The notes below the pieces were generated by a model. It saw only the letters and a list, made by a program, of their open reading frames with translations. It did no database searches and was not told the origin of the DNA. Made by a program: the position numbers and the translations under genes. A stretch of DNA of 5,848 bases from Proteiniphilum sp. (GTDB lineage: Bacteria; Bacteroidota; Bacteroidia; Bacteroidales; Dysgonomonadaceae), in contig JAISZV010000135.1 of the NCBI GenBank assembly GCA_031284475.1, positions 1 through 5,848 on the forward strand, read 5' to 3'. Every line of letters begins with the position of its first letter. Within the stretch, counting starts at the first letter, position 1. Below are positions 5,338-5,848 of the stretch, one piece after another.

Positions 5338-5848
5338 TTAAAACTCCAGGTTGTTTTGGGCGTTCATCTTCTTTCTTGCCAGTAGTTCCCATGTCCTGAT
5401 CCTGTCTTTATAGAGATTATGGGCATTCATTTTCACCGTATCGAGCGAGGCGTCGCTATTGTCTTCCCAGCGGCGGCAGAGGTAGAGCACGTCGTAAATA
5501 CGCCCGATCCGGTATCGGCGCGAGATGTTGAGCCCCAGGGCGTAATCTTCGCCGTAACTGGTATTGGGAACCTTTATGTTGCGCAGTACCGGCGTATAGA
5601 ACGCACGGGGCGCTCCCAGCCCATTGATGCGCAAGGCGTTGTTCCGGCCGTTGTCAGGAGTCCATTCGCGATGGTCTATAATACCCGGCGGAATCTCCTC
5701 CATAAAGAAGTCGGTCATCCGGTAGCTACCCACTACCATTGCGCAACGCTGTTGGTAGAAAGCGTCGACAATTTTTTGCAGCGTATCTTCCCCGCTGTAA
5801 ACGTCGTCGCTGTCTAACTGCACGGAAAACTTTCCGCATTCCGGATGA
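5338..5848 (-). CDS. Glycosyltransferase, family 2-like, C-terminal part (5' end beyond the right edge)
   Basis: About 169 residues are visible, and the frame stays open to the edge of the window, so the true start is outside. A GTG at 5821-5823 could be read as a start, but the residues before it (CGKFSV) lead smoothly into the metal-binding motif QLDSDD and are part of the gene. DSDD (5803-5814) is the DxD motif that binds the nucleotide-sugar metal in GT-A glycosyltransferases. SYGEDYALGLNISRRYRIGRI (around 5523-5560) is the typical GED motif of the acceptor and catalytic region. The C-terminal WEDNSD is characteristic of related Bacteroidota proteins. Such enzymes transfer a sugar from a nucleotide donor to a glycan or lipid acceptor; the sugar cannot be told from this part. 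It ends 13 bases upstream of the SpoIID/LytB gene and is probably co-transcribed with it. Confidence 0.85.
   Translation of the reverse strand, partial: HPECGKFSVQLDSDDVYSGEDTLQKIVDAFYQQRCAMVVGSYRMTDFFMEEIPPGIIDHREWTPDNGRNNALRINGLGAPRAFYTPVLRNIKVPNTSYGEDYALGLNISRRYRIGRIYDVLYLCRRWEDNSDASLDTVKMNAHNLYKDRIRTWELLARKKMNAQNNLEF

Noticed and set aside
5419..5817. Plus-strand open frame of 132 residues opposite the glycosyltransferase
   Set aside because: The minus strand here carries the DxD and GED motifs, and the plus-strand translation shows no known pattern.
5821..5823. GTG as the start of the glycosyltransferase
   Set aside because: The frame is open upstream to the window edge, and a start three codons before the DxD motif would remove the nucleotide-binding half of the GT-A fold.

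Overview
The window looks like chromosomal DNA from a member of the Bacteroidota, probably Bacteroidales. Three things point there. Two genes have TAnnTTTG-type -7 promoter boxes just upstream. Start codons lack Shine-Dalgarno sequences and sit behind AT-rich leaders. Each protein also resembles its Bacteroidota family form: a CoaBC with Asp and Ser at two decarboxylase positions, a PadR-PspC gene pair, and a SpoIID/LytB protein next to a glycosyltransferase. A finer placement (for example Dysgonomonadaceae) would be a guess.

Layout from left to right. Bases 1-135 (minus strand) carry the first 45 codons of a probable transposase that runs off the left edge, so an insertion sequence lies against the 3' end of coaBC. 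Bases 136-269 are AT-rich and non-coding and probably contain the right end of that element. Bases 270-1508 (minus) encode the bifunctional coenzyme A biosynthesis enzyme CoaBC. Bases 1509-1699 form a divergent promoter region with a -7 box for each flanking gene and several short inverted repeats. Bases 1700-3929 (plus) hold a two-gene operon: a PadR-family repressor, then, 7 bp later, a 621-residue membrane protein with two tandem PspC domains and a beta-rich C-terminal region. A rho-independent terminator at about 3971-4003 closes this operon. Bases 4002-5848 (minus) hold a second apparent operon that converges on it: a family 2-like glycosyltransferase whose 5' part lies off the right edge, then, 13 bp later, a SpoIID/LytB-domain protein.

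How the genes work together. CoaBC is core metabolism and is unrelated to its neighbours apart from the shared intergenic region. The PadR-PspC pair resembles a self-contained envelope-stress or membrane-sensing module in which the repressor probably controls its own operon; its signal and targets are not evident here. The SpoIID/LytB and glycosyltransferase genes suggest a cell-envelope function (peptidoglycan or surface glycan), but the SpoIID-like protein has no visible export signal. I found no CRISPR array, tRNA, rRNA or clear riboswitch. The least understood parts are the PadR-PspC module, and the SpoIID-like protein with a conserved His/Cys cluster in a probable non-sporulating lineage.
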